A stretch of 64,000 bases of DNA, from positions 1-64,000 of the forward strand of contig NZ_BMLK01000020.1 in the NCBI RefSeq assembly GCF_014645195.1, in the 5' to 3' direction. The first letter of the stretch is position 1. Every line of letters starts with the position of its first letter. Positions 24,588 through 33,244 of this stretch are shown here, piece by piece. Source of the stretch: Novosphingobium indicum (lineage in GTDB: Bacteria > Pseudomonadota > Alphaproteobacteria > Sphingomonadales > Sphingomonadaceae). Under the pieces are notes generated by a model that made no database searches, was not told where the DNA came from, and saw only the letters and a list, made by a program, of their open reading frames with translations. A program made the translations under genes and the position numbers.

Positions 24588-25520
24588 TTACTCCGCAGGT
24601 CGCGGCGGGAGCGGGTAGACGATGAAATCCGCGTGACGGTCGATTTTCGGCTCCGGGCCGGCATTGGCGGCCGCTTGCTGCAGTTCGGTGATCACGGTGG
24701 GCGGGAGGGGCAAGGCATGCTCCGAGGGATGCTCCGGCGCCTGCATCGCGTAGTCCTCGCCCGGCGTCGTTGTCATCTCGATATGCGCGCCCAGCAGCGC
24801 CCGGATCGGGTGAGTCCTGGCGAAGGCGGCCAGCCGGTCGGCGCTCGCGCGGAACGTGTCGAACTCGCCGTGCGGCACGTAGAGGCGGCCCGGATAGAGC
24901 ATGTCGCCCGAGAAGAGCAGCTTGGTGCGCTCATCGTAGACCATGATGTGCGCGGGCTGATGGCCGGGCGTCGGGATAATGTCGAGCACGCGTCCGCCGA
25001 GATCGAATCGCGCCGTGTCGCTCGGCCAGCCGTCGCCCATGCCGAAGAAGGCGGCGACCTGTTCGGGTGCGAGACCGACAACATCGGTGTTCGGCCGGTC
25101 GCGGAATTCCTCGTCCCCGGCGTGGTGATCGCCGTGCCCGTGCGAATGGGCGACGATCAGGCGAATCGGATGGTCGCCGTGGGCAGCTTGCCACTGACTG
25201 ACCAGTCCATCGATGGTCGGGCGGATCTTGAGCCCTCCGGCACCCGAATCGATCAGAATCGCCCTTTCGTTGCCGAACAGCAGGTAGAGAAACGGCGCTT
25301 CGAAGTTGGTCTTCACCGACTGGCGGATGACGAAAGTGTCCGCATCGATCTGCTGGACCTGCATTTCCGGCTCGCTCTCGGTCGTGCCGTCGATCCAGTG
25401 TTCGAATTGCGGCGCTTCGGGCGGCACGGGCGAGGTCGCTACAAGCAGGGCGGCACCGGCCGGCAGGAGCAGGCGGGCGAGAAGGGCGAGGGGGCCGGCG
25501 GCGCGCGGGAGAGTCTGCAT
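24588..25520 (-). CDS. Exported metallo-beta-lactamase-fold hydrolase
   Basis: A 310-residue MBL-fold protein. The N-terminus is hydrophobic (about residues 8-29) and acts as a signal or anchor. The metal motif is complete, AHSHGHGDHHAGDEEF, with later ligands in PTPGHQPAHIM, FSGDMLYPG (Asp) and LGAHIEMT (His). The substrate is unknown; the layout resembles glyoxalase II/SoxH-like exported hydrolases rather than true lactamases. The gene is enclosed by two inverted 76-bp repeats lying 21 and 48 bases from its ends. Confidence 0.88.
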   Translation of the reverse strand: MQTLPRAAGPLALLARLLLPAGAALLVATSPVPPEAPQFEHWIDGTTESEPEMQVQQIDADTFVIRQSVKTNFEAPFLYLLFGNERAILIDSGAGGLKIRPTIDGLVSQWQAAHGDHPIRLIVAHSHGHGDHHAGDEEFRDRPNTDVVGLAPEQVAAFFGMGDGWPSDTARFDLGGRVLDIIPTPGHQPAHIMVYDERTKLLFSGDMLYPGRLYVPHGEFDTFRASADRLAAFARTHPIRALLGAHIEMTTTPGEDYAMQAPEHPSEHALPLPPTVITELQQAAANAGPEPKIDRHADFIVYPLPPRPAE

Positions 25521-25568
25521 GAGGCCAGCGTATGCGTAATATCAATTTACGCAAGTGTAATACTGGAC

Positions 25569-25644
25569 GTCATCCCAGCGAAGGCTGGGATCGTTTCGGG
25601 CCAAGCGCAACATTGAGAGCGATCCCAGCCCGCGCCGGGATGGC
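25569..25644. repeat. 76-bp twin palindromic repeat, right copy, inverted
   Basis: Inverted relative to 24491-24566, as judged by its spacer (GCGCAACATTGAGAGC here against GCTCTCGATGTTGCGC there). It ends three bases before the stop codon of fdsD. Confidence 0.85.
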
Positions 25645-25647
25645 CGG

Positions 25648-25893
25648 TCAATCGAGAGGCTGTTCTTCCCCCAGGCGCCGGAACACGGCGCGTGCGGCCT
25701 CGGAAAGGGGTACGCCCGGCACGTCGGCCATGGCAGCCGCGCGGGCTTTCATGCCCGGGTCCCAGTAGAGCCCGATATGCTGGGCGGTCGCCTCTATGGC
25801 CTCTTCGTCGCCCCTCGTTGCGAAATTGCGCAGGATATGCTCGGCCATATAGGCGAGGCGCTCGTCGGTACTCATCATTGCATGATCACTCAT
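25648..25893 (-). CDS. fdsD: Formate dehydrogenase delta subunit
   Basis: An 81-residue FdsD protein, required for assembly or stability of NAD-dependent formate dehydrogenase. Typical features are ERLAYMAEHILRNFATRG and AAQHIGLYWDPGMKARAA-like sequence (ATAQHIGLYWDPGMKARA). The start ATG 25893 overlaps the fdsA stop by four bases. It ends the operon. Confidence 0.92.
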   Translation of the reverse strand: MSDHAMMSTDERLAYMAEHILRNFATRGDEEAIEATAQHIGLYWDPGMKARAAAMADVPGVPLSEAARAVFRRLGEEQPLD

Positions 25894-28730
25894 TCCGCGG
25901 GCTCGACCGTGGCGATGCGGCGGCTGCGGTCGGACTGCTCACGATAGCGTGTTTGCCAGTCCGAGGGACCATTCGAGGGCATGACCTGAACGGCGGTCAC
26001 CTTGTATTCCGGGCAGTTCGTCGCCCAGTCCGAGAAATCGGTGGTGATGACGTTGGCCTGCGTGTCGGGGTGGTGGAAGGTCGTATAGACGACGCCCGGC
26101 GCGACGCGGTCGGTGATCAGCGCGCGCAGGGCGGTCTCGCCTGCACGGCTGCGCAGGGCCACCCAGTCGCCATCGCGGATGCCCCGGTTCTCGGCATCGT
26201 GGGGGTGGATCTCCAGCCGGTCTTCCGCATGCCAGGCGCCGTTTTCGGTGCGCCGCGTCTGCGCGCCGACATTGTACTGGCTGAGGATGCGGCCCGTGGT
26301 GAGCAGCAGCGGGAAGCGCGGGCCGGTCCGCTCGTCGGTGGGGACATAGTCGGTGACGACGAAGAGACCCTTGCCGCGTACGAAGTGGTCGAGGTGCATC
26401 GTCGGCGTGCCCTCGGGCGCCGCCGCGTTCATCGGCCACTGCACCGATCCGCGCTCTTCCAGCACATCGAAGGAAACGCCTGCGAAAGTCGGCGTCAGCC
26501 GCGCAATCTCGTCCATCACTTGTGAGGGGTGGGTGTAGGTCCAGTCCAGCCCCATGGCGTTCGCCACGAGCTGGACGACTTCCCAGTCCGCGTACCCGTT
26601 CTTCGGCTCCATCACCTTGCGCACCATCTGGATGCGGCGTTCGGCATTGGTGAACGTGCCGTCCTTCTCGAGGAAGGTAGAGCCCGGCAGAAAGACGTGC
26701 GCGTAATTGGCGGTCTCGTTGAGGAAGATGTCCTGCACGACGACGCATTCCATCGCCGCAAGGCCCGCCGCGACGTGCTTCGTGTTGGGGTCGGACTGGA
26801 GGATGTCCTCGCCCTGGATGAAGATGCCCTTGAAGATGCCGTCGGTCGCGGCATCGAGCATGTTGTTGATGCGCAGGCCCGGCTCGGCATCGAGCACGGT
26901 GCCCCAGTCCGCTTCGAACAGCGCGCGGGTGGCGCTGTCGGAGACGTGGCGATAGCCGGGCAGTTCGTGCGGGAAGCTGCCCATGTCGCACGAGCCCTGC
27001 ACGTTGTTCTGCCCGCGCAGCGGATTCACGCCGGCGCCGGGCTTGCCGACATTGCCGGTCGCCATCGCGAGGTTGGCGATGGCCATGACGGTCGAGGAGC
27101 CCTGCGAGTGCTCGGTGACGCCGAGGCCGTAGTAGATCGCGCCGTTGCCGCCGGTGGCATAGAGCCGGGCGGCGGCGCGCAGGTCGGCGGCGGGTACGCA
27201 GGTGAGATCCTCGATGGCTTCGGGCGAGCGGGCGGGTTCGGAGACGAAGGCGGCCCATTCCCCGTATGCCTCGCCGTCGCAGCGCTCGCGCACATAAACC
27301 TCGTCCACCAGCCCCTCGGTGACGATCACGTGCGCCATGGCGGTGAGCAGCGCGACATTGGTGCCCGGGCGCAGCGGCAGGTGGTGCGCGGCCTCGATAT
27401 GCGGCGAGCGCACGAGGTCGATGCGGCGCGGGTCGACGACGATCAGCCTGGCGCCCTCCCGCAAGCGCCGCTTCATCCGGCTGGCGAAGACGGGGTGCCC
27501 GTCGGTCGGGTTGGCGCCGATGACGAGGATCACGTCCGCCTGCTCGACGCTGTCGAAATCCTGCGTGCCCGCCGAGGTGCCGAAGGTGGTCTTGAGCCCG
27601 TATCCGGTCGGCGAGTGGCAGACGCGCGCGCAGGTATCGACGTTGTTGTTGCCGAAGCCCTGCCGGATCAGCTTCTGGACGAGGTAGGTCTCCTCGTTGG
27701 TGCAGCGGCTGGAGGTGATGCCGCCGATCGCGCGGGTGCCGTAGCTGCTCTGGATGCGGCGGAATTCGGAGGCGACATGGGCGATCGCCTCGTCCCACGA
27801 AACCTCGCGCCAGGGCTCATCGACCGAAGCGCGGACCATCGGATTGAGGATGCGGTCGCGGTGCTGGGCATAGCCCCAGGCGAAACGGCCTTTCACGCAG
27901 GAGTGGCCGTGATTGGCCTTGCCTTCCTTCCAGGGCACCATGCGCACTAGCTCCTCGCCGCGCATCTCGGCGCGGAACGTGCAGCCGACGCCGCAATAGG
28001 CGCACGTAGTGACGACGGCGCGGTCTGGCGTGCCCTTGTCGATGACGGTGTTCTCGATCAGCGCCGAAGTCGGGCAGGCCTGCACGCAGGCGCCGCAGGA
28101 CACGCATTCGGAGGACAGGAAATCCTCGTCCTGGCTTGCCGCGATCTTGCTTGCGAAACCGCGCCCGTCGACGGTCAGCGCCAGCGTGCCCTGCACTTCG
28201 TCGCAGGCGCGCACGCAGCGCGAGCAGACGATGCACTTGGCCGGATCGAAGGTGAAGTAGGGGTTGCTCTCGTCCTTGCAGCTTTCGAGGTGATTGGCGC
28301 CTTCATAGCCGAAGCGCACATCGCGCAGGCCCACCGCGCCCGCCTGATCCTGCAACTCGCAATCACCGTTGGCGGGGCAGGTGAGGCAGTCGAGCGGGTG
28401 GTCGGAGATATAGAGCTCCATCACCCCGCGCCGCAGCTTGCGTAACTTGTCGGTCTCGGTGCGCACGACCATGTCCGGCGCGACCGGAGTGGTGCAGGAG
28501 GCGGGATAGCCTTTGCGGCCCTCGATCTCGACAAGGCACATGCGGCACGAGCCGAAGCTCTCGAGGCTGTCGGTGGCGCAGAGCTTGGGGATCGCGGTAT
28601 CGACCATGGCCGCCGCGCGCATAATCGAGGTTCCGGCGGGAACCGAGACCGGCTGGCCGTCGATGGTGAGCGATACGGCCTCGCCCGTTGCTTTCGGGGT
28701 GCCGAAGTCCTTTTCGCGGGTGAACGTCAT
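25890..28730 (-). CDS. fdsA: NAD-dependent formate dehydrogenase, alpha (molybdenum) subunit
   Basis: The catalytic subunit, 946 residues, oxidising formate to CO2 in the cytoplasm. The N-terminus carries an iron-sulfur chain: [2Fe-2S] at Cys51/62/65/79; a His-type [4Fe-4S] at His111/Cys115/118/124; two ferredoxin clusters (CIVCSRCVRAC, CVSCGACVQAC); and the proximal cluster Cys243/246/250/278. The molybdenum ligand is Cys371, followed by His372 (TCARVCHSPTGYG), as in Rhodobacter FdsA. The molybdopterin-binding C-terminal domain ends the protein. fdsD follows with a four-base overlap; fdsB lies upstream across a 174-base gap filled by a repeat. No fdsC/fdhD is in the window. Confidence 0.97.
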   Translation of the reverse strand: MTFTREKDFGTPKATGEAVSLTIDGQPVSVPAGTSIMRAAAMVDTAIPKLCATDSLESFGSCRMCLVEIEGRKGYPASCTTPVAPDMVVRTETDKLRKLRRGVMELYISDHPLDCLTCPANGDCELQDQAGAVGLRDVRFGYEGANHLESCKDESNPYFTFDPAKCIVCSRCVRACDEVQGTLALTVDGRGFASKIAASQDEDFLSSECVSCGACVQACPTSALIENTVIDKGTPDRAVVTTCAYCGVGCTFRAEMRGEELVRMVPWKEGKANHGHSCVKGRFAWGYAQHRDRILNPMVRASVDEPWREVSWDEAIAHVASEFRRIQSSYGTRAIGGITSSRCTNEETYLVQKLIRQGFGNNNVDTCARVCHSPTGYGLKTTFGTSAGTQDFDSVEQADVILVIGANPTDGHPVFASRMKRRLREGARLIVVDPRRIDLVRSPHIEAAHHLPLRPGTNVALLTAMAHVIVTEGLVDEVYVRERCDGEAYGEWAAFVSEPARSPEAIEDLTCVPAADLRAAARLYATGGNGAIYYGLGVTEHSQGSSTVMAIANLAMATGNVGKPGAGVNPLRGQNNVQGSCDMGSFPHELPGYRHVSDSATRALFEADWGTVLDAEPGLRINNMLDAATDGIFKGIFIQGEDILQSDPNTKHVAAGLAAMECVVVQDIFLNETANYAHVFLPGSTFLEKDGTFTNAERRIQMVRKVMEPKNGYADWEVVQLVANAMGLDWTYTHPSQVMDEIARLTPTFAGVSFDVLEERGSVQWPMNAAAPEGTPTMHLDHFVRGKGLFVVTDYVPTDERTGPRFPLLLTTGRILSQYNVGAQTRRTENGAWHAEDRLEIHPHDAENRGIRDGDWVALRSRAGETALRALITDRVAPGVVYTTFHHPDTQANVITTDFSDWATNCPEYKVTAVQVMPSNGPSDWQTRYREQSDRSRRIATVEPAE

Positions 28731-28771
28731 GGGTCTTACTCACCTGAATCCGAAGTGTGCATCCCTAGTCC

Positions 28772-28871
28772 CGTCATACCCGCGAAGGCGGGGATCCCGC
28801 TTTTCCTTGTGGCGTAGAGGAGAAAAGCGGGGCCCCCGATCCTGAGCGTGTCGAAGGGGCGGGGGCGACGA
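28772..28871. repeat. Family A twin repeat with a second repeat nested inside, between fdsB and fdsA
   Basis: The left unit CGTCATACCCGCGAAGGCGG matches the copy at 18597. The right unit (AGAAAAGCGGGGCCCCCG ... GGGGGCGACGA) is split by about 25 bases containing GATCCTGAGCGTGTCGAAGG, which itself resembles another sphingomonad repeat. Confidence 0.75.
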
Positions 28872-28904
28872 GTGAGGGTGGAACGAACGCGCACGTAGAT
28901 CATG

Positions 28905-30458
28905 TTATTCCGCCGTCTCGGTAAGCGCGGGCGTGCTGCCGAAGTCTTCGGGGAAATGATCGAGGGCGCTCAGCACCGGGTAGGGCGTGAAGCCGCCCAG
29001 CGCGCAGAGCGAGCCGTGTTTCATCGTGTCGCACAGATCGCGCAGCAGCTCGATTTCCTCGTCGTGCGTGCGCGCCGCGATGCGGGCGTTGCGGATCTGC
29101 GGAAGCGTCTCGACCGTGCCTGCCGTGCGCGGGGCCTTGGCGACGATGCGGTCGATCAGTTCGGTGCCGCGTGTCGAGCCGATGCGGCAGGGCGTACACT
29201 TGCCGCAGCTTTCGACCGCGCAGAATTCCATGGCAAAGCGCGCCATCTTCGCCATGTCCACGGTGTCGTCGAACACGGTGATCCCGGCATGGCCGATCAG
29301 CCCGCCCGCCTCGGCAAAGGCCTCGTAATCGAAGGGCAGGTGGAACATCGAGGGCGGGAAATAGGCGCCGAGCGGCCCGCCGACCTGCACCGCGCGCACC
29401 GGGCGGCCACTGGCCGTGCCGCCGCCGATCTGGTTGACCAGTTCGCCCAGCGTCAGCCCGAAACCGACTTCGTAGAGCCCACCGTTCTTCACGTTGCCCG
29501 CGATCTGGATCGGCATCGTCCCGCGCGAGCGGCCGAAGCCCACATCGGCATAGGCTTGCGGCCCTTCGGCGAGGATAAAGGGCACGGCAGAGAGGCTGAG
29601 CACATTGTTGATGACGGTGGGTTTGTCCCAGAGGCCCTCGATCGCGGGCAGCGGGGGCTTGACGCGCACTTCGCCGCGCTTGCCCTCGATCGATTCTAGC
29701 AGCGAGGTTTCCTCCCCGCAAACATAAGAGCCCGCGCCCACGCGCACTTCCAGCGTGAACGGCGCGATCCTGTCGACCGAACGGGCGATCGCCTCACGCA
29801 TGGTCTCGACCGCGAAGGGATACTCGCTGCGGACGTAGATGTAGCCGTGGCGCGCGCCGACCGCGTAGCTGGCAATCGCCATGCCCTCGATCAGGTGGAA
29901 GGGGTCGCCTTCCATCAGCATGCGGTCGGCGAAGGTGCCGCTGTCGCCCTCGTCGGCGTTGCAGACCACGAACTTCTCGTCCGCCGGTGTGTCGAGCACC
30001 GTCTGCCACTTGATGCCGGTGGGAAAGCCCGCGCCGCCGCGCCCGCGCAGGCCGGAGACCTTGACCGCCTCGACCACCTCCTGCGGCGAGAGCGCATCGG
30101 CGGCGTCCAGCCCTTTCCAGCCGCCGTTCGCGGCATAGTCGGCCATGCTGAGCGGATCGATCATGCCGCAGCGGGCAAAGGTAAAGCGCTGCTGGCCCGA
30201 GAAGAACGGATGCTCCTCGATGGGGCCGATGCAGTTTGCATGGGAACCGTTCAGGACCGCTTCCACGTCGCCGGGACCGACCGGGCCATAGGCAATCCGT
30301 TCGGCACCGGTCTCGACTTCCACCAGCGGTTCGATGGCGAAGAGCCCGCGCGATCCTGTGCGCACCACCTCGCAGCCCGCCTGGGCAAAGGCCTCGGCCA
30401 CGGCATCGGCGCCGAGCGCGACAGAGGCCATGTCGCGGCTTATGAAGACGCGGGTCAT
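28905..30458 (-). CDS. fdsB: NAD-dependent formate dehydrogenase, beta (NADH/FMN) subunit
   Basis: A 517-residue NuoF-like subunit that passes electrons to NAD+. I choose ATG 30458, which overlaps the fdsG stop (ATGA). The N-terminal 100 residues form a thioredoxin-like domain. The FMN/NADH region has SGLRGRGGAGFPTGIKW and NADEGDSGTFADRMLMEGDP. The [4Fe-4S] motif is ESCGKCTPCRIGSTRGTEL with a distal CALGG. The SLBB domain lies between. Confidence 0.96.
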   Translation of the reverse strand: MTRVFISRDMASVALGADAVAEAFAQAGCEVVRTGSRGLFAIEPLVEVETGAERIAYGPVGPGDVEAVLNGSHANCIGPIEEHPFFSGQQRFTFARCGMIDPLSMADYAANGGWKGLDAADALSPQEVVEAVKVSGLRGRGGAGFPTGIKWQTVLDTPADEKFVVCNADEGDSGTFADRMLMEGDPFHLIEGMAIASYAVGARHGYIYVRSEYPFAVETMREAIARSVDRIAPFTLEVRVGAGSYVCGEETSLLESIEGKRGEVRVKPPLPAIEGLWDKPTVINNVLSLSAVPFILAEGPQAYADVGFGRSRGTMPIQIAGNVKNGGLYEVGFGLTLGELVNQIGGGTASGRPVRAVQVGGPLGAYFPPSMFHLPFDYEAFAEAGGLIGHAGITVFDDTVDMAKMARFAMEFCAVESCGKCTPCRIGSTRGTELIDRIVAKAPRTAGTVETLPQIRNARIAARTHDEEIELLRDLCDTMKHGSLCALGGFTPYPVLSALDHFPEDFGSTPALTETAE

Positions 30459-30919
30459 GCCTCCACCTCGCGGGCTATGGCTTCCACCTGCGCCTCGTCG
30501 ATGCGCGCAACCGGACGCCCGTCGACCAGGGCATTGGGGCCAATGGCGCAGAGGCCGAGGCAATAGACCGGCTCGAGCGCGACCTGACCGTCCTTGCGGG
30601 CATGGCCCATCGCGACACCGAGATGGCGGGCCAGTTCGCCCTCGATGGCTGCGCCGCCGCGCGACTGGCAGCTTTCGGCGCGGCACAGCTTGATCACATG
30701 GCGGGCAGGGGGCTCGGTGCGAAAATCGGGATAGAAGCTGATCACCCCGTGCACTTCCGCGCGGCTGAGATTCAGCGTTTCGGCTATCGCGGGGACTGCC
30801 TGCGAGGGGATGTGGCCGAACTCTTCCTGCAGGGCATGGAGCAGCGGCAGCAGCGCACCGCGCATGTCTGGCTGCACGAAACGGTCGATGAAGGTCCGGA
30901 TACCGGCGATATCTGTCAT
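30455..30919 (-). CDS. fdsG: NAD-dependent formate dehydrogenase, gamma subunit
   Basis: A 154-residue NuoE-like [2Fe-2S] subunit. The start ATG 30919 follows GAGAAAG. Helical N-terminus EEFGHIPSQAVPAIAETLNL and VHGVISFYPDFRT are typical; cluster cysteines are in CRAESCQSRGG and CLGLCAIGPNALVDG. First gene of the fdsGBAD operon; its promoter should lie in 30920-31069. Confidence 0.96.
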   Translation of the reverse strand: MTDIAGIRTFIDRFVQPDMRGALLPLLHALQEEFGHIPSQAVPAIAETLNLSRAEVHGVISFYPDFRTEPPARHVIKLCRAESCQSRGGAAIEGELARHLGVAMGHARKDGQVALEPVYCLGLCAIGPNALVDGRPVARIDEAQVEAIAREVEA

Positions 30920-31069
30920 GGCGTCTTTCTCTTTGACGGCACGCTGCGACAACCCGCACGACCGGTCAAATAGATCAGAGGCATGGCTGCCATAGACGCA
31001 GCTTCTGGCGACCGCCTGACTCTACCACGTCATCGATTCGGTGAACACACCGGCAATGATTTGGGCAGC

Positions 31070-31522
31070 CTAGTTCTGCGCTGCGTCGAACTGCTCGAAC
31101 AGCGTGTCCAGTGCATTGCGTGCCTTTGCCGTGAGCGTCAGATAGGCGCGCCTGGCGTCGGCAGGATCGTCTTGCCTTTCGACATATCCATTCTGGACCA
31201 GAATACTGATCCACCGCAGACCGGTGGAGTTTGCCACTCCGGCAGCTATGCACGCACTGGTTATGCAGATCTGCTTTTTTTCTTGCTCGGAGACGTAAAG
31301 ATCAAGGAGCAGATCCCATGCCGGATCGCCGAACATGCCCGGTTGGAACAGTGCGTCGCGCTGACGCCTGAGGCGATAGAGGCGCGCTGCCATATCGCTT
31401 TGACCATGCAGGTCTTTTTCGGGAAATTCATCGCATGGTGCGGGAATCCCGGGATTTTTTTCACGTCCTGACTTTTCTGCGAAACCAGAACCATCGCTCC
31501 CATCGGTCGTGGTGTTGTACAT
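31070..31522 (-). CDS. MarR-like winged-helix transcriptional regulator
   Basis: A 150-residue protein from ATG 31522 (AGGGGCG upstream). The first 45 residues are polar and look disordered. The rest fits a winged helix of MarR type: MFGDPAWDLLLDLYVSEQ, ITSACIAAGVANSTGLRWIS (recognition helix region), LVQNGYVERQDDPADARRAY (wing). Similar regulators are common in sphingomonads; the target is unknown. It lies upstream of fdsG on the same strand, 150 bases away. Confidence 0.82.
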   Translation of the reverse strand: MYNTTTDGSDGSGFAEKSGREKNPGIPAPCDEFPEKDLHGQSDMAARLYRLRRQRDALFQPGMFGDPAWDLLLDLYVSEQEKKQICITSACIAAGVANSTGLRWISILVQNGYVERQDDPADARRAYLTLTAKARNALDTLFEQFDAAQN

Positions 31523-31723
31523 TGGCGCCCCTTTTGCGGTTGACCCGCTAGGGGTTTACTAACCCGCATTCCTTCCGTTTTGGAACCAAAATCGACGCGC
31601 GGCGAAATGCAATCCTTTGCCTCGCCGCCGTTTCAGAACGTTTTATCTTAATTCTGTTAGGTTAGTGCCGCCAATGCGCTTACAATGCAGTGCGGCAATG
31701 GCCGAATGTGATGGGTGTGAGTG

Positions 31724-31936
31724 ATGTTTTCAAAAGCTGCTTCGTCGAAAGACGCTTTGAAGGCTTCGATAGACGCGCTGCGACAGATCGTGACGCTCTA
31801 CGATGAGCAGGGCCTTGCGCTGCCCGCCGTGCACGCAGCCACGGCGCTGGAAGCGGCCTGCTTTGCCCTGGAAAATGACGAGATCGGTGTCGGCGCGGAT
31901 ATGCGAACCGATGGCTGGAAGCACCGTCCGAACTGA
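31724..31936 (+). CDS. Small hypothetical protein
   Basis: A 70-residue protein from ATG 31724 (a GTG three bases earlier is also possible). It is helical and alanine-rich: ALKASIDALRQIVTLYDEQG, VHAATALEAACFALEND. No known motif is recognised. It sits between two minus-strand regulatory genes and converges with the diguanylate cyclase gene. Confidence 0.6.
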   Translation: MFSKAASSKDALKASIDALRQIVTLYDEQGLALPAVHAATALEAACFALENDEIGVGADMRTDGWKHRPN

Positions 31937-31945
31937 GCGGAGGCC

Positions 31946-33055
31946 TCAGGCGCTCATCGCCATGGTCTTTGCATGGCGCTTGCGCTTGGCTTCGTAGAGA
32001 GCAGCATCGGCCTCTTTCAGCAAGGCGTCCAGATCAACACTGCGGTCGGTACTGATCGCAGTTCCAACGCACGTTGATATCGAAAGTTCGTACTCTGCGA
32101 GAGCGTAGGGTTGGGCGATCGTCGCCACTATCCGGCGCGCCAGCAGATCCGCCTCGTCGGCATGATGTATGCCGAACTGAACGACAGCGAACTCGTCACC
32201 GCCCATCCGAGCCACCATGTCGCCGCTCCGCACGGCGCCGCGCAGCCGGTCCGCCACGGCCTGAAGCAGGGCGTCGCCGACGGCGTGTCCATGACGGTCG
32301 TTGATCGGCTTGAAGCCGTTGAGGTCGAGGTAGTGGACGGCAATCGCGCGATGCGGTGATGTTAGCGCGGCATGTTCGTCGAAATACTCCTGCAGGGCGA
32401 GGCGGTTGGGCAGGGTGGTCAGCGTATCGCAGCGGGCCAGCGAGACCGATGCCAGGCGTTGCCCGACTTCGGACTTGGAGGTTTCGAAGCGGACGTGAAT
32501 GGCCTGGATGCCGCCAACCACGAAAGCCGAGGCTATGGTCGCCATGCCGATGTAGACCGGCTCCGCCTTCAGGGCGGCTGCGACGATAGGCGGCCCCACT
32601 GCCAGCAGCATGCTGGGAATAGCCAGCCTCGGACGCTGCCCGCAATTTGTCGCCACGCCGGCGCAATAGCCCACGACAACACAGATCGTGAGCATGTGCA
32701 GCTCTGGTGTCGACCAGAGGAAAATGTGCAGGGAGAGGATGCCGAGCAGCAGAGAGAACGCCAGGTACGGAACCGAGAAAAGAACCTCGAGCCGACGGGC
32801 GTCTTTTCGGTCGAGAGCGGCGGTGAGCGCGCAGTCGCGAAAACGCATGGTAATGGCGATACGGGTCGAGCTGGCCACAATTCCGGCGACGCCCAGAAGC
32901 AATAGCCCCGGTTCCGCTTTGTTGCGGTAGGCGAGCCCGAAATTGACGATGAAGGCCACCCACATGACGAGCGCAGGCACCACGTTGAGATAAAGGCTGC
33001 GAACCTGCTCAACGTAGACCCGGTCGGTCAGAGAAGCGGCAAAGCGGTCGGGCAA
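31946..33055 (-). CDS. Diguanylate cyclase with multi-helix membrane domain
   Basis: A 369-residue protein probably starting at TTG 33055 (AAGGA nine bases upstream). Six or so hydrophobic segments fill residues 25-190, followed by the GGDEF domain (TLTTLPNRLALQEYF ... ARMGGDEFAVVQFG). An I-site RSGD lies five residues before GGDEF, so product inhibition is expected. No EAL domain is present. Its location next to the exopolysaccharide region suggests, but does not show, control of polymer production by cyclic di-GMP. Confidence 0.92.
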   Translation of the reverse strand: MPDRFAASLTDRVYVEQVRSLYLNVVPALVMWVAFIVNFGLAYRNKAEPGLLLLGVAGIVASSTRIAITMRFRDCALTAALDRKDARRLEVLFSVPYLAFSLLLGILSLHIFLWSTPELHMLTICVVVGYCAGVATNCGQRPRLAIPSMLLAVGPPIVAAALKAEPVYIGMATIASAFVVGGIQAIHVRFETSKSEVGQRLASVSLARCDTLTTLPNRLALQEYFDEHAALTSPHRAIAVHYLDLNGFKPINDRHGHAVGDALLQAVADRLRGAVRSGDMVARMGGDEFAVVQFGIHHADEADLLARRIVATIAQPYALAEYELSISTCVGTAISTDRSVDLDALLKEADAALYEAKRKRHAKTMAMSA

Positions 33056-33204
33056 ATCGACGCGTCCTTGATGCGTTATCGAAAAGTCAACTTCCTCCTG
33101 TTTAAAGGTGAAAGGTTATCGAAATCGAAACGCGTCGTGCGCGATTGTCCTGCGGTGCTCTCGGGCATGCACGCGCGGGAAATTGCACGTCCACCGCTTA
33201 CCGG

Positions 33205-33233
33205 AATGAAAGGGCGCTCCCCAGAGGAGCGCC
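33205..33233 (-). terminator. Terminator of ugd
   Basis: GGCGCTCC-TCTGG-GGAGCGCC on the minus strand, followed by CTTTCATT, starts about 12 bases after the ugd stop. Confidence 0.65.
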
Positions 33234-33244
33234 GGTTGCCGTGA

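Noticed and set aside
26529..27950. Long plus-strand open frame opposite fdsA
   Set aside because: Translation is repetitive (AGV, HHLAHH, RHG) with no motif; fdsA has all cofactor ligands on the other strand.
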